From: Aerococcus sanguinicola
GTDB taxonomy: Bacteria; Bacillota; Bacilli; Lactobacillales; Aerococcaceae
Reading direction: 5' to 3'
Length of the DNA stretch: 64,000 nucleotides
NCBI RefSeq assembly: GCF_001543145.1
Contig: NZ_CP014160.1
Coordinates: 620,001 to 684,000, forward strand
Each line of letters starts with the position of its first letter. The first letter of the stretch is position 1. Positions 9,613 to 19,263 of the stretch are shown one piece after another. The notes under the pieces were generated by a model, which was given only the letters and a program-made list of their open reading frames with translations, was not told the origin of the DNA and made no database searches. A program made the position numbers and the translations under genes.

Positions 9613-10542
9613 TTACAAACTCTCTTCTAGCAATTCCATGACTTCCTCCTGTTCAGGCATGGGATAAAGATAGAAATCGGCCGCCATCAAGTCAAAACGG
9701 TAGAACTGACTTGGCACAGCTTTAGCCCGCAAACGCTGGTAGGTCTTCAGACTGCTCGCTTGCTCACTATCCGCTGTGCCTACAATAAAACGCGTTGGTG
9801 CGACTTGGCTGAAATCGGTCTGGTCAAGGAGAAGACTCGCTGCTTGTGTTTCGAAGAGGGATTTGATTGCCTGGTTCTCTAGACTTTCTTCTGGGCTCTC
9901 ACTGGGACCCGCTAGCCAAGGAGACAAGAGGACCTGACCTTGTAAGGAGCCCCTAAAGCGTGGAGCCAGAGCTAGCGAGAAAAGGGCACCAGAATCGCTG
10001 GCAAGAAAGTTAAAAGAGGGCAAGTCTTCGTTCACTAAGATTTCCTGGACGAGGTCCGCCAAGCGGTCTGCCTCTTCGTCCAATGTGCTTAGTGTCAGAG
10101 GCTGGATGACTGGAATATAGCAGGGCACTTGCAAGCGATCAACCAGCTGCTTTAAGAAATACCACTCCCGATCAGAAACAGCCTGGACCCGCTTTCCACC
10201 GTGCCAATAGATAAGGGCAGGGCCCTTTTGCCTAGCTGGACTAATCATTTCATAATAAGCCCCAGCCGACGTCTGCTTCAGGTCCATATTGTAACGCGCC
10301 GCTTGGTCTGAACTTAGCAGGCCAGCCCCTAAGGCCTTAGCCTCTCGGATGAGCTCTTCTTTAATTTGGTCGCCATCCTGCCAATAATCTTTAAGCTGGG
10401 CAAGCTTATGGCCATCATGCAGCAATTTACTGCGCACACTCCGCCCTTGACTCAGAGCATGGTAGGCATAACCGAGGCCCGCCAAAGCTGCGGCATAGGC
10501 CAGACGCCACAAACGTTTTTGATTGGCTGACTGTTTTCCCAT
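9613..10542 (-). CDS. Alpha/beta-hydrolase (esterase-like) with N-terminal anchor
   Basis: 309-residue protein. A weakly hydrophobic N-terminal segment (about 12-28) may anchor it. The rest resembles hormone-sensitive-lipase-like alpha/beta hydrolases: oxyanion-hole YWHGGK near residue 120, and a nucleophile elbow ASDSGALFSLAL in which the first Gly of GxSxG is Ala. A possible acid is in FIVGTADSEQA. The His of the triad is not obvious near the C terminus, so activity is uncertain. The product is a probable esterase or a degenerate member of that fold. The gene is divergent from the lipoprotein gene at 10738. Confidence 0.6.
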   Translation of the reverse strand: MGKQSANQKRLWRLAYAAALAGLGYAYHALSQGRSVRSKLLHDGHKLAQLKDYWQDGDQIKEELIREAKALGAGLLSSDQAARYNMDLKQTSAGAYYEMISPARQKGPALIYWHGGKRVQAVSDREWYFLKQLVDRLQVPCYIPVIQPLTLSTLDEEADRLADLVQEILVNEDLPSFNFLASDSGALFSLALAPRFRGSLQGQVLLSPWLAGPSESPEESLENQAIKSLFETQAASLLLDQTDFSQVAPTRFIVGTADSEQASSLKTYQRLRAKAVPSQFYRFDLMAADFYLYPMPEQEEVMELLEESL

Positions 10543-10737
10543 AATTTTAACTCCTTTGCATATTTTGACTCAATTATAAGGATCTTTTCTATCACCTTCT
10601 ACCGTCCTAAGACGGATTTTTGAGTATCGAACAGGAGAAAGCTAGCAGAATACACTTTTCACTTTTAAATGACTGGAATTTCTTATATACTTAATAACTG
10701 ATATGCATTTTTATAAAATTTTAATGAGGTGAAGATT

Positions 10738-11355
10738 TTGAAGAAACGATTGAAATGGGTGCTAGCAGCTTCTAGCCTCTTCTTCTTAGGTGCTTGCTCC
10801 AACAGCCCAGAAGCAAGCGTTGAAAAACTGTACGATTCAGCAGGTGAAATGACTAGCTCGCTTAACCATCTCCAAGTAGGTGAAGACAAGTTGCAGGAAG
10901 CCTTCGACCATGATATTGCAGCTGATGAAAGTCTAAAAACACTAAGCCAGCGTGGAAGTGAGACTCAACAAAACCTAGCCTATCGGGAGAAAAACTATGA
11001 GCAATTGAAAGCAGCCTTCGATGATTTTAGCCAAAGCATGCAGGCCTTAGAAGAAGGCAAGAATTCATCTGATGAGGCGGCCTATGCCCATACCGATGTG
11101 GCCGAACCTGCCCAGACTGTCATTGACAACCTATCCGCCTATCTCGACAGCTACCGGCAGATGCTCGATAAGGAGACGGACTATTACCAGTCGCTAAAAT
11201 CTGAAGACGCCAATTTTGAGACCTTCCAGGGCGGAATGAAGGAAATTAATCAATTCCACAGCCAGGCCCAAGACAAGCTAAGGGCTAGCGAAGATGCCTT
11301 AGAAGCCCTCAACCAATTAAGCGAACAAAGAAAGGAGGCCGACAATGGCAAATAG
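10738..11355 (+). CDS. YkyA-type lipoprotein
   Basis: Secreted lipoprotein with a basic N terminus, hydrophobic stretch and lipobox (FFLGAC, Cys about residue 20). The mature part (about 185 residues) is almost entirely charged alpha-helix with coiled-coil character, like the YkyA family of putative cell-wall-associated lipoproteins. The TTG at 10738 is preferred: GAGGTG lies just before it, whereas a GTG at 10729 would overlap that ribosome site. Its last 11 bases overlap the next gene, so the two are probably translationally coupled. The molecular function is unknown. Confidence 0.7.
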   Translation: MKKRLKWVLAASSLFFLGACSNSPEASVEKLYDSAGEMTSSLNHLQVGEDKLQEAFDHDIAADESLKTLSQRGSETQQNLAYREKNYEQLKAAFDDFSQSMQALEEGKNSSDEAAYAHTDVAEPAQTVIDNLSAYLDSYRQMLDKETDYYQSLKSEDANFETFQGGMKEINQFHSQAQDKLRASEDALEALNQLSEQRKEADNGK

Positions 11356-12637
11356 AGGCCCACAAAATAAGAAAAAACAAGTCAGAAAAAGCAAAAGCAG
11401 CACCTGGAAGATCATCACAGCTGGTCTTTTAGGACTGGTTGTCGTCGCCCTCTTAGGGATCTTTTTCTTCCGCAATGTCTTCTCCTCTGCTGGTAACACC
11501 GACTATCAGAAGGCAGATGTCAGCACAACTGATCTAGAAATTTATGACCAAAAGCTGATTGGACGTCCAGCTACCCTCCCCTCCCGTTTCTATGTGGATA
11601 GTGGCGTTGACATTGCCTATCCTAAAGAAGGGGTGAAAGGGATCTACCTGTCAGCAACTGGCATGGGGACGCCCCAGCTCCTCCAAGACAATATTAACTT
11701 AATCGACAATAGCGGTTTAAATTCCGTCGTTATTGATGTCAAATCAGACTGGGGCTCAATCACAACCCCTCTGGAATCCGATAATCCTTTGATTGGTAAA
11801 TTCCTTGACCAAACCTTCGATGTCAAAGAAATGATGAAAATTTTTGAAGAGAAGCAAATCTATCCCATTGCTCGGATCACCACCTTCAAGGACACCTTTG
11901 CAGCTGAAGAACACCCTGAATGGAGTTTCAAACGATCTAACGGTGAGATTTGGAAGGACGCCAGCGGGCAAACCTTCCTGAACCCTTACAATAAGGAAAC
12001 CTGGGACTACATTGTGGATGTCGCTCAGGCCGCAGCCAAGGCTGGCTTCAAGGACATCCAATTCGACTATGTTCGCTTCCCTGAAGGCTTTGAAACATTT
12101 GGCACCTCATTAGAATACGATATGGGGGACTATGCGGAATACGGCAAGGACAGTATTGAAGCCCGGCAAAAGGCCATCACAGACTTCCTAGCCTATGCTC
12201 ATGACGCCCTCCAACCTTATGGCGTCAATGTATCAGCTGATATCTTTGGCTATGTAACAACCACTGGGAGTGCCCCAGGTATCGGTCAAAACTACCACGA
12301 TATTGCCGAACAAGTCGATGCAATCTCGGCTATGATTTATCCCAGCCACTGGAACAATGGCGACTTCGGTCTAGCTGCTCCTGACTTAGAACCCTATAAG
12401 GTCGTAGACATCTATACCCAAGCAGAATTGGACCAATTGGAAGCTGTCCAAGATAAACCAATTGTCCGTCCATGGCTGCAAGCCTTTACCGCTTCCTACC
12501 TAGGTTCAGGCAATTATAAAGAATACGACGCTCAAGCTTACCAAGACCAAATCGACGCCCTTGCCAAACACGGGGTCAATGAATACCTCTTCTGGAATGC
12601 TGCTAACGAATATAATCCTAATGTCGATTATAAATAG
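11345..12637 (+). CDS. Putative glycoside hydrolase (DUF4015 type), membrane-anchored
   Basis: 430-residue protein with a basic cytoplasmic N terminus (many Lys/Arg in 1-25), one membrane segment (about 27-47) and an extracellular TIM-barrel-like domain. The start of the domain (GVKGIYLSATGM), the central KAGFKDIQFDYVRFPEG and the later VNVSADIFGY match the DUF4015 putative glycosyl hydrolase family; the conserved acidic residues in FDYVRFPE are likely catalytic or sugar-binding. The ATG overlaps the end of the YkyA-type lipoprotein gene, suggesting that the two act together at the cell wall. The glycan substrate is unknown. Confidence 0.78.
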   Translation: MANRGPQNKKKQVRKSKSSTWKIITAGLLGLVVVALLGIFFFRNVFSSAGNTDYQKADVSTTDLEIYDQKLIGRPATLPSRFYVDSGVDIAYPKEGVKGIYLSATGMGTPQLLQDNINLIDNSGLNSVVIDVKSDWGSITTPLESDNPLIGKFLDQTFDVKEMMKIFEEKQIYPIARITTFKDTFAAEEHPEWSFKRSNGEIWKDASGQTFLNPYNKETWDYIVDVAQAAAKAGFKDIQFDYVRFPEGFETFGTSLEYDMGDYAEYGKDSIEARQKAITDFLAYAHDALQPYGVNVSADIFGYVTTTGSAPGIGQNYHDIAEQVDAISAMIYPSHWNNGDFGLAAPDLEPYKVVDIYTQAELDQLEAVQDKPIVRPWLQAFTASYLGSGNYKEYDAQAYQDQIDALAKHGVNEYLFWNAANEYNPNVDYK

Positions 12638-12659
12638 GCAACTAAGAAATCGAAACAAT

Positions 12660-12720
12660 GAAAATGCTCCAGTCAAACTTCTTTTCCAAGAATGACTGGA
12701 GTATTTTCATTTCTTTTTTC
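12660..12720 (+). terminator. Terminator of the lipoprotein-glycosidase operon
   Basis: Long stem GAAAATGCTCCAGTCA with TGACTGGAGTATTTTC, a loop of about 17 bases, then TTTCTTTTTT. Confidence 0.85.
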
Positions 12721-12808
12721 AAATAAATTTGAAAGGGAAAAGCTTGTAGGCTCAGTCTTTTCTCACATTTGCTATTAATTACTTTCTCATCTTTCAGGAC
12801 AAAAAGCT

Positions 12809-12836
12809 TTGAAAGCGTTTTATTTTATGATAGTAT
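12809..12836 (+). promoter_or_regulatory. Candidate promoter of gcvT with cre-like overlap
   Basis: TTGAAA (12809-12814), 16-base spacer, TAGTAT (12831-12836). TGAAAGCGTTTTAT (12810-12823) resembles a cre site but lacks the final CA, so CcpA control is doubtful. I see no glycine riboswitch in the 250 bases before gcvT. Confidence 0.45.
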
Positions 12837-12885
12837 TAGCTTGTAACTTTTAATTGGTTAATAAATTTAAGGAGGGAAACGTATA

Positions 12886-13998
12886 GTGAGCGTTAATTTA
12901 GAAGGACTTAAACATAGTCCACTCTTCGATTATTATGTGGAAAAAGGGTTAAACCTCACCGATTTTGGGGGTTGGGCTTTGCCTATCCAATTTACCTCCC
13001 AAATCGATGAACACCACGCTGTACGGAATAAGGTTGGCTTATTTGAAACCTCACACATGGGAGAAATCATCGTCAAGGGTGAAGAAGCAGAAAACTTCCT
13101 CAATTCCCTGATCACAAATGATATCAGCAAGTGTGCGGTAAACCAAGCCCAATATACAGCTGTGGTTAAGGAAGATGGGGGCACCCTAGACGACCTCATT
13201 AACTATCGTAAAGCTGAAGATGAATTCATGGTCACTCCTAACGGTGCCAACAAGGAAAAAATCCTAGCTTGGTTAAACGAACACAATGACGGTCAAGTTG
13301 AAATCACTGATATTTCTGATCAAGTCGGTTTGATTCCTATCCAAGGTCCAAAAGCGCAAGCTGTATTAGAAAAACTAACTGATACAGACCTCGATAGCAT
13401 TAAACCTTTCCACTTCTTAGATGATCAAACAGTTGCTGGAATTGACCATGTCATGATTTCACGAACAGGTTATACAGGGGAAGACGGTTTTGAACTTTAC
13501 CTCAAATGGGAAGACACAGCTGACCTCTGGAAGGCCTTACTTGAAGCCGGTGAAGAATATGGCATTCAAGAATGCGGCCTCGGTGCCCGGGATACCCTTC
13601 GCTTAGAAGGTGGCATGTGCTTGTATGGCCAAGACCTAACAGAAGATATCAACCCTCTTGAAGGTGGTATCGGCTTCGCTGTTAAAGTAGATAAAGAAGT
13701 TCCCTTCATCGGTCAAGACTACCTGAAAGCCCAAAAAGAAGGCGAACAAAAACGTCAATCACGCGGCTTCGAATTAACAGGTAAAGGGATTGCCCGTGAA
13801 GGCTACAAAGTATATAACAAAGACGGCGAAGAAATTGGCTTTGTGACATCTGGTACCAAGTCACCTACTTTCGGCAAGGCTATCGGCTATATGATTGTCG
13901 ACAAAGGCGCCACTGAATTCGGAGACGAAGTACTCATCCAAGTGCGTAAGAAGCAAGTCCCTGCTCTTGTCTGCAAGAAAGACTGGTTACGTCGCTAA
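12886..13998 (+). CDS. gcvT: Glycine cleavage system T protein (aminomethyltransferase)
   Basis: T protein of the glycine cleavage complex. It moves the methylene carbon of aminomethylated lipoyl-GcvH to tetrahydrofolate and releases ammonia. It has 370 residues, near the usual size, with the family marks FGGWALPIQF, FETSHMGEI, the catalytic-Asp region TNDISKCAVNQAQYTA, SRTGYTGEDGFELY and GARDTLRLEGGMCLYGQDL. The start is GTG at 12886 with AAGGAGGG upstream. It is the first gene of a gcvT-H-PA-PB cluster. A serine-like one-carbon flow with the cyclodeaminase-like protein is possible but not shown. Confidence 0.95.
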   Translation: MSVNLEGLKHSPLFDYYVEKGLNLTDFGGWALPIQFTSQIDEHHAVRNKVGLFETSHMGEIIVKGEEAENFLNSLITNDISKCAVNQAQYTAVVKEDGGTLDDLINYRKAEDEFMVTPNGANKEKILAWLNEHNDGQVEITDISDQVGLIPIQGPKAQAVLEKLTDTDLDSIKPFHFLDDQTVAGIDHVMISRTGYTGEDGFELYLKWEDTADLWKALLEAGEEYGIQECGLGARDTLRLEGGMCLYGQDLTEDINPLEGGIGFAVKVDKEVPFIGQDYLKAQKEGEQKRQSRGFELTGKGIAREGYKVYNKDGEEIGFVTSGTKSPTFGKAIGYMIVDKGATEFGDEVLIQVRKKQVPALVCKKDWLRR

Positions 13999-14011
13999 TT
14001 AAAGCGTTTTA

Positions 14012-14040
14012 TTGAGAAGATTAGAATTTTATTATACAAT
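14012..14040 (+). promoter_or_regulatory. Internal promoter before gcvH
   Basis: TTGAGA (14012-14017), 17-base spacer, TACAAT (14035-14040). Confidence 0.6.
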
Positions 14041-14045
14041 ATAAA

Positions 14046-14064
14046 TGTCACCTAATTTGTGACA
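14046..14064 (+). promoter_or_regulatory. Perfect inverted repeat at the predicted gcvH transcription start (candidate operator)
   Basis: TGTCAC, 7 bases (CTAATTT), GTGACA. The repeat starts six bases after the -10 box, where a repressor would block initiation. The binding protein is unknown; a 5' mRNA hairpin is the alternative. Confidence 0.5.
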
Positions 14065-14091
14065 AATAAATTATAGAAAGAGGCAAGGAAA

Positions 14092-14457
14092 ATGGCTAAA
14101 TATTTCACTGAAGAACACGAATGGATTGAAGTTGATGGTAAGAAAGTTCGCATTGGTTTAACCGACTATGCTGTTGAACAATTAGGGGAAATTGTTTACG
14201 TGGAACTTCCTGATGTTGATGATGAAGTTGAAGCTGAAGAAGACTTCTCATCTGTAGAATCTGTTAAATCAACCTCAGAAGTTTATGCTCCTGCAGATGG
14301 TAAAATCGTCGAAGTGAATGAACGCTTAGAAGATGAACCTGAATTTATGAATGAATCACCAGCAGATGCTTGGATTGCTGTTATTGAAACAGAAGAAGAA
14401 ATTGATCCTTCTGACTTCATGGATGAAGCAGCCTATAAAGAATTTTCTGCTGAATAA
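14092..14457 (+). CDS. gcvH: Glycine cleavage system H protein
   Basis: Lipoyl carrier protein of the glycine cleavage complex, shuttling the aminomethyl group between P, T and L proteins. It has 121 residues, the normal size, and is strongly acidic. The lipoylated lysine is in the SVESVKSTSEVYAP stretch (about residue 62). The N-terminal HEWIEV and central LPDVDDEVEAEEDF are typical. It has its own promoter and a palindromic operator candidate upstream, and a hairpin downstream, so it may be expressed above its neighbours. GcvH can also act as a lipoyl donor in lipoate relay, which might explain separate control (inference). Confidence 0.96.
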   Translation: MAKYFTEEHEWIEVDGKKVRIGLTDYAVEQLGEIVYVELPDVDDEVEAEEDFSSVESVKSTSEVYAPADGKIVEVNERLEDEPEFMNESPADAWIAVIETEEEIDPSDFMDEAAYKEFSAE

Positions 14458-14474
14458 GCCCCTTTAAAAGCTAA

Positions 14475-14505
14475 CGGGTTCAGCGTTTCTGAGCCCGTTT
14501 TCTTA
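14475..14505 (+). terminator. Hairpin between gcvH and gcvPA (terminator or attenuator)
   Basis: AACGGGTTCAG with CTGAGCCCGTT (one G-U pair), five-base loop, then TTTTCTT. gcvPA follows with no clear promoter, so termination is probably partial. Confidence 0.65.
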
Positions 14506-14545
14506 AATAAAAAGCTATAATTTATAAACAAAGGATGTGAATCTA

Positions 14546-15910
14546 GTGTCAGATTACAAACACCGCTACTTACCGGTTACCGAAGAGGACCGGAAAGAAA
14601 TGCTTGAAACCATCGGCGTTCAGAGCGTTGATGAGCTTTTTGACGATATTCCAGCCTCCGTTAGAGATTCTGTCAAAGAAGCTTTTAAGCAATTACCAGA
14701 AGCGCTCACTGAAAGTGAATTAAAGAAACACGCAGTAGAAATTGCCGCTAAAAATGTGAACGCTGATGACTATGCTTACTTCCTCGGTGCAGGCGTTTAT
14801 GACCATTTCATTCCTGCTGTTGTTAGCTCGATTACACAGCGCCAAGAATTCTTAACCGCCTACACTCCCTACCAACCAGAAGCTAGTCAAGGGGAGCTCC
14901 AAGCGCTCTTTGAATACCAAACCATGCTGGCTGAACTTACCGGAATGTATGTCACCAATGACTCTACCTATGATGGCTTTGTTTCCTTAGGTGAAGCTTG
15001 TAACTTAGCAACCAAACAATCTAAGCGCAATAAAGTCTTACTTTCCATGGGCGTCCACCCCCAAGGTCGTGAAGTCCTTCACACATACGGCTACGGTATG
15101 GATTACGAAGTTGAAGACATCCCGCTTAAGGGCGATGTGACTGACTTCGATAAGTTAAAAGAAGCCTTCTCTGCTGACGAAGTGGGTGCTATTGTTGTCC
15201 AATATCCAAACTTCCTCGGCTCAATCGAAGACCTTAAAGCCATTAAAGATCTTATGGAAGGTTCTAAAGCCCTCTTGATTGTTTCTGCTAATCCCTTAGC
15301 TCTAGGTGTATTAGAAAGCCCAGGCGCTCTTGGAGCAGACATCGTAGTTGGAGATACCCAACCATTCGGGATTCCAATGTCCTTTGGTGGTCCCCATGCC
15401 GGTTACATTGCAACTACTAAAAAATACATGCGTAAATTGCCAAGCCGGATCATTGGTCAAACAGTTGATGCCAATGGTCAACGCGGTTATGCCATGACCA
15501 TGCAGACACGCGAGCAACATATCCGCCGTGAAAAAGCTACTTCTAACATGTCTTCTAACCAAGGTCTTATGGCCCTCACTTCAGCAGTCTTCATGTCAGC
15601 TGTCGGTAAGGAAGGCATTATCGAAATGGCCAAACGTAATATCAACAAAGCTCACTATCTGGCTAAAGCACTCAAAGAAAAGGGTTTTGACGTTTTAAAT
15701 GAAAGCGCATTCTTTAATGAGTTCATTGTTGACTTAAAACAACCCGTTGCAGAAGTCAATAAGGCCCTCCTAGACAAAGGTTTTGTTGGGGGCTATGACG
15801 TCTCTGACGTTTACGGCCAAGATAATACCGTCCTTCTATGCGCTACTGAAAAGAGAACAAAAGAAGAGATCGATGCTTTTGTTGAAGCTCTCGTGGAGGT
15901 GACGAAATAA
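14546..15910 (+). CDS. gcvPA: Glycine dehydrogenase (decarboxylating) subunit 1
   Basis: Alpha subunit of the two-part P protein, which decarboxylates glycine with PLP held on the partner subunit. It has 454 residues, as in other Firmicutes GcvPA. The N terminus [15 protein letters not shown] and the internal block [28 protein letters not shown] are family hallmarks. The GTG at 14546 is chosen because AAAGGA lies about ten bases upstream; a GTG three codons earlier sits almost on that site. The stop overlaps the gcvPB start (TAATG). Confidence 0.95.
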   Translation: MSDYKHRYLPVTEEDRKEMLETIGVQSVDELFDDIPASVRDSVKEAFKQLPEALTESELKKHAVEIAAKNVNADDYAYFLGAGVYDHFIPAVVSSITQRQEFLTAYTPYQPEASQGELQALFEYQTMLAELTGMYVTNDSTYDGFVSLGEACNLATKQSKRNKVLLSMGVHPQGREVLHTYGYGMDYEVEDIPLKGDVTDFDKLKEAFSADEVGAIVVQYPNFLGSIEDLKAIKDLMEGSKALLIVSANPLALGVLESPGALGADIVVGDTQPFGIPMSFGGPHAGYIATTKKYMRKLPSRIIGQTVDANGQRGYAMTMQTREQHIRREKATSNMSSNQGLMALTSAVFMSAVGKEGIIEMAKRNINKAHYLAKALKEKGFDVLNESAFFNEFIVDLKQPVAEVNKALLDKGFVGGYDVSDVYGQDNTVLLCATEKRTKEEIDAFVEALVEVTK

Positions 15911-17400
15911 TGACTGCATCTACTGAATACAATCAAACTATTTTTGAAATTTCTCGTCCAGGACGTCGGGCCATCAGCCTCCCTAAAAATGACGTTGAGG
16001 ACTATGATTTAAGCCAGGATATTCCTGACCATCTCGTCCGTAAAGAAGCAGCACGCTTACCTGAAGTTTCAGAACTCCAATTATTACGACACTACACCCT
16101 ACTTTCTAACCGTAACTTTGGTCTGGAAACTGGTTTCTATCCACTGGGCTCTTGTACTATGAAATACAACCCCAAGATTAATGAAGTTCTTGCCGCTTTA
16201 CCAGGTTTTGCACAAGTCCACCCACTCCAGCCAAGTGAAACTGCCCAAGGTTCTCTTGAAGTCCTTTATCAACTCCAAGAAATGATCAAGCTCATCACTG
16301 GTATGGATGAAGTGACCATGCAACCTTGTGCCGGTGCCCACGGCGAATGGGCTGGGATGTTAACCATCAAGGCCTATCATGACCATAATGGCGAATTGGA
16401 GCAGCGCCGCAATATCTTAATCCCTGACTCTGCCCACGGGACCAACCCTGCTACAGCTGCGATTGGCGGCTTCAACGTGATTGAAGTTAAATCAAATCCT
16501 GAAGGGACCATTGACGTCGATGCTGTACGAGCTGCAGTGGGACCAGATACCGCTGGGATGATGATTACTAACCCAAGTACCGCTGGTTTATTTGAACACG
16601 ATATTCTTGAAATCGCAGAAATTATCCATGAAGCTGGCGGCCTACTCTATTATGATGGCGCCAACTCTAACGCCATCTTAGGCCATACCCGTCCAGGAGA
16701 TATGAACTTCGATATTGTCCACTTAAACCTCCACAAGACCTTCTCAGGTCCTCACGGGGGCGGTGGTCCAGGTTCTGGCCCAATCGGGGTTAAGAAAGAA
16801 TTGGCTCCCTTCCTGCCCGTTCCTCGGATCGAAAAAGAAGGCGACCAATATGTGCTTAACAGTAACTGTCCAGATTCCTATGGCCGCTTGAAAGCCTACT
16901 TCGGTAACTTCGGTGTTAACTTGAAGGCTTGGGCCTATATCCTATCTTACGGCGGCGAGGGCTTAACCCAAGTTTCGGAAGATGCGGTGCTCAACGCCAA
17001 CTATCTGAAAGCCCGTCTGGAAGATTACTACTATGTACCTTTCAAACAGCATTGTAAGCACGAATTCGTTATTGACTGTACACCTCAGAAGAAATTGGGC
17101 GCCAATGCGAAAGATGTTGCCAAACGTCTCTTAGACCACAACATCCACGCCCCAACGACTTACTTCCCATTAATCGTTCATGAGTGCTTAATGATCGAAC
17201 CAACCGAAACCGAACACAAGGAATCACTCGATCACTTCTGCGACGTCATGATTAAGATTGCTAAGGAAGTTGAAGAAGACGCTGAAATTGTAAACACTGC
17301 CCCACACAATACCCCTGTTGCCCGTTTAGACGAAGCGCTGGCAGCCCGGAAGATTGTCGTGACTTACGATTTCGACCAATTAGAAACAGAAGATAAATAA
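15910..17400 (+). CDS. gcvPB: Glycine dehydrogenase (decarboxylating) subunit 2
   Basis: Beta subunit of the P protein, bearing the PLP lysine in [19 protein letters not shown]. It has 496 residues. Other family marks are [19 protein letters not shown] near residue 75 and [15 protein letters not shown]. The ATG overlaps the gcvPA stop by one base, so the two are translationally coupled, as expected for a 1:1 heterodimer. The L protein (lipoamide dehydrogenase) needed to reoxidise GcvH is not in this cluster and is presumably shared with a 2-oxoacid dehydrogenase elsewhere. Confidence 0.96.
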   Translation: MTASTEYNQTIFEISRPGRRAISLPKNDVEDYDLSQDIPDHLVRKEAARLPEVSELQLLRHYTLLSNRNFGLETGFYPLGSCTMKYNPKINEVLAALPGFAQVHPLQPSETAQGSLEVLYQLQEMIKLITGMDEVTMQPCAGAHGEWAGMLTIKAYHDHNGELEQRRNILIPDSAHGTNPATAAIGGFNVIEVKSNPEGTIDVDAVRAAVGPDTAGMMITNPSTAGLFEHDILEIAEIIHEAGGLLYYDGANSNAILGHTRPGDMNFDIVHLNLHKTFSGPHGGGGPGSGPIGVKKELAPFLPVPRIEKEGDQYVLNSNCPDSYGRLKAYFGNFGVNLKAWAYILSYGGEGLTQVSEDAVLNANYLKARLEDYYYVPFKQHCKHEFVIDCTPQKKLGANAKDVAKRLLDHNIHAPTTYFPLIVHECLMIEPTETEHKESLDHFCDVMIKIAKEVEEDAEIVNTAPHNTPVARLDEALAARKIVVTYDFDQLETEDK

Positions 17401-17423
17401 AGACGATGAGCAAATGACCATCG

Positions 17424-17459
17424 AAAAAAGGAGCTTGGCTTAGGCCAGGCTCCTTTTTA
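17424..17459 (+). terminator. Terminator of the gcv operon
   Basis: GGAGCTTGGC with GCCAGGCTCC (one mismatch), then TTTTTA; an A run precedes it, so it may also serve the convergent DUF4230 gene. Confidence 0.85.
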
Positions 17460-17472
17460 TTGACTTTTCATT

Positions 17473-18069
17473 TTAAAAGCGAACTTCTACTTGGTAATTT
17501 TCATGAATTTCAGGATCCATATTGAGCAAGTCTTCAACGGCCTGTTGAGCCTGCTTTTCTGCTTCCTCAAGTAAGCCCTTGTCAACAGCCTTTTTCTCGG
17601 CTGTTTTCTTTTGTTCATTGGAGAACTTGCTGTAGTCTTCGACCTTAACTTGGTTGAAGATGCTCGCTTCCTCGTCAAAGACCTTGACCGAATCCGAGTC
17701 AATTTCATGAGACAGGATTTTAGCCTTGGGCAGTTTGACTTGAATTTTATCTCCATTGATAGAAATATCCGCTTCCGCTAAGTCCACCCCAGCATGGATA
17801 ATCCCATCATAAGAAACAATAAATTTCTTATTGGTAAAAGGAAGTTTTAGGCCGTAAAATTCACGGTCATTCTCATAAGCACCCGTATTGGTATAGAAAT
17901 ATTTACTAGTCGTTAGCTCTTTGGCTTCCTCTAAGCGGTTGCCGACAAGTTCAGACGTAATATCTTCATCCCCGGCTACACTAAAGTGCCGACCTAGGCC
18001 AAAAGCTAGCCCTAGCAAGACAAGCACCGCAAGGAGGGAAGCTCCTATCGTTTTTTTGCTTAAGCGCAT
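17473..18069 (-). CDS. DUF4230 family membrane-anchored protein
   Basis: 198-residue protein with one N-terminal membrane segment (about 9-27) and an extracytoplasmic domain of the DUF4230 type. The domain starts with a helix (SELVGNRLEEAKELTTSKYFYT), has the FIVSYDGIIHAGVDL strand pair and the KVKLPKAKILSHEID stretch, and ends with a charged helix and EVRF. The family has no known function. It is convergent with gcvPB and not part of that operon. Confidence 0.72.
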   Translation of the reverse strand: MRLSKKTIGASLLAVLVLLGLAFGLGRHFSVAGDEDITSELVGNRLEEAKELTTSKYFYTNTGAYENDREFYGLKLPFTNKKFIVSYDGIIHAGVDLAEADISINGDKIQVKLPKAKILSHEIDSDSVKVFDEEASIFNQVKVEDYSKFSNEQKKTAEKKAVDKGLLEEAEKQAQQAVEDLLNMDPEIHENYQVEVRF

Positions 18070-18171
18070 ATGCCACCTCTTTTGCTTGATAGTTTTGCAT
18101 TCATTCTATCACTCTTTTTAGAGCTGGCCCAAGCAAAAAATCCTCATTCCAGTAAAAATCAGTCCTAGGAC

Positions 18172-19263
18172 CTAGCTGATTCCATATTTTCTTTCTAAGT
18201 CAGCCAGATAGTCCCGTCCTTGGCCTTTAAGCCGATACTTACCACCCGCTTCTGCAGTGATATAACCGGCTTGAACCAGGTAATCCACTTGTTCAGTCGG
18301 CAAGGCGGGATTAATGGACTGAGAGCTCTTGACCCCCTGTAAGAGGATGGCCCGCTTGATTTCCTTTCGTTGGCTGTAAGCTAAGACCAAAGAGGTGATC
18401 AGACCCTTTCGATTCAGTAAGAAGGTCAGGAGGAAGGTTAAGCCGGCAACAGTCGCCGTCATCCCAGACATAGAGACATTGAAGTAGAGCGATAGGACAT
18501 AACCCAAGACAGCGTTCATAACCCCATAGCCTGCTGACAGGGCTAGCATCACCTTGAGATCCTTAGCAATCAGATAGGCCGAAGCACCAGGTGCAATCAG
18601 GAAGGAAACCACTAGGATAGCCCCTACTGCGTCAAAGGCCACAACTGTTGTCAAGGAGCACAGGGCCATGAGACTATAAGACAGTATACCCGCTGAAAAA
18701 CCTGCAATATGGGCAAACTGCTTGTCGAAAGTCGTGATTTTTAACTCCTTGAAGAAGATGACAATAAAGGCCAGGTTGAGGACGATAAGGATGCCCATTT
18801 CGAACAAGGCTTTGGGCATTTCGAAATTAAAAACTGAAATGGTATTGAGGGGGGCTAGGATCACCTCACCCATCAAGACCATATCGGTATCCAAGTGGAC
18901 ATTGCCCGCATAACGAGTGATCAAAATAACAGCGAGTGCGAAGAAGAAAGGATAGATGATCCCTACCGCATCATCCCCCTTGATGTAGGGTGACTGGGCC
19001 AAGAGCTCCGTTAACCAGACCATGAGGAGGCCGAAGCTAGCCGCTCCTACAATTAAGAGTGGGGACCGGAGATCTCCGGTAATAAAGAAGGCCAAGACAA
19101 TCCCTAAGAGCACCGAGTGGGAAATGGCGTCTGAGACCATGGATAACTGTCTTAAAACGAGGAAAGCACCAATCAAGGCACAGGCCACTGCTGTAACAAT
19201 TAGAACCCAGAGACTGGCCTGATTAGCCAGCAATAGGGAGATAAAGTTTTCAAGACTGGACAT
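18172..19263 (-). CDS. Metal ABC transporter permease with C-terminal winged-helix-like extension (TroD-like)
   Basis: Integral membrane permease of the ABC-3 family for Mn/Zn/Fe uptake, 363 residues. Eight or nine hydrophobic segments fill residues 10-285. Conserved motifs include LSMVSDAISHSVLLGI near residue 40 and FDAVGAILVVSFLIAPGASAYL near residue 215. Unlike its partner (295 residues), it has about 75 extra residues at the C terminus (from KEIKRAILLQG on) that read like a winged-helix domain: LPTEQVDYLVQAGYITAEAGGKYRLKGQG in two pieces. TroD-type permeases also have long tails. The start overlaps the stop of the upstream permease gene by one base. Role: last gene of a four-gene metal uptake operon. 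Confidence 0.88.
   Translation of the reverse strand: MSSLENFISLLLANQASLWVLIVTAVACALIGAFLVLRQLSMVSDAISHSVLLGIVLAFFITGDLRSPLLIVGAASFGLLMVWLTELLAQSPYIKGDDAVGIIYPFFFALAVILITRYAGNVHLDTDMVLMGEVILAPLNTISVFNFEMPKALFEMGILIVLNLAFIVIFFKELKITTFDKQFAHIAGFSAGILSYSLMALCSLTTVVAFDAVGAILVVSFLIAPGASAYLIAKDLKVMLALSAGYGVMNAVLGYVLSLYFNVSMSGMTATVAGLTFLLTFLLNRKGLITSLVLAYSQRKEIKRAILLQGVKSSQSINPALPTEQVDYLVQAGYITAEAGGKYRLKGQGRDYLADLERKYGIS

Noticed and set aside
12638..12885. Glycine riboswitch before gcvT
   Set aside because: Only a terminator and a promoter are seen; the paired aptamer cores are absent.
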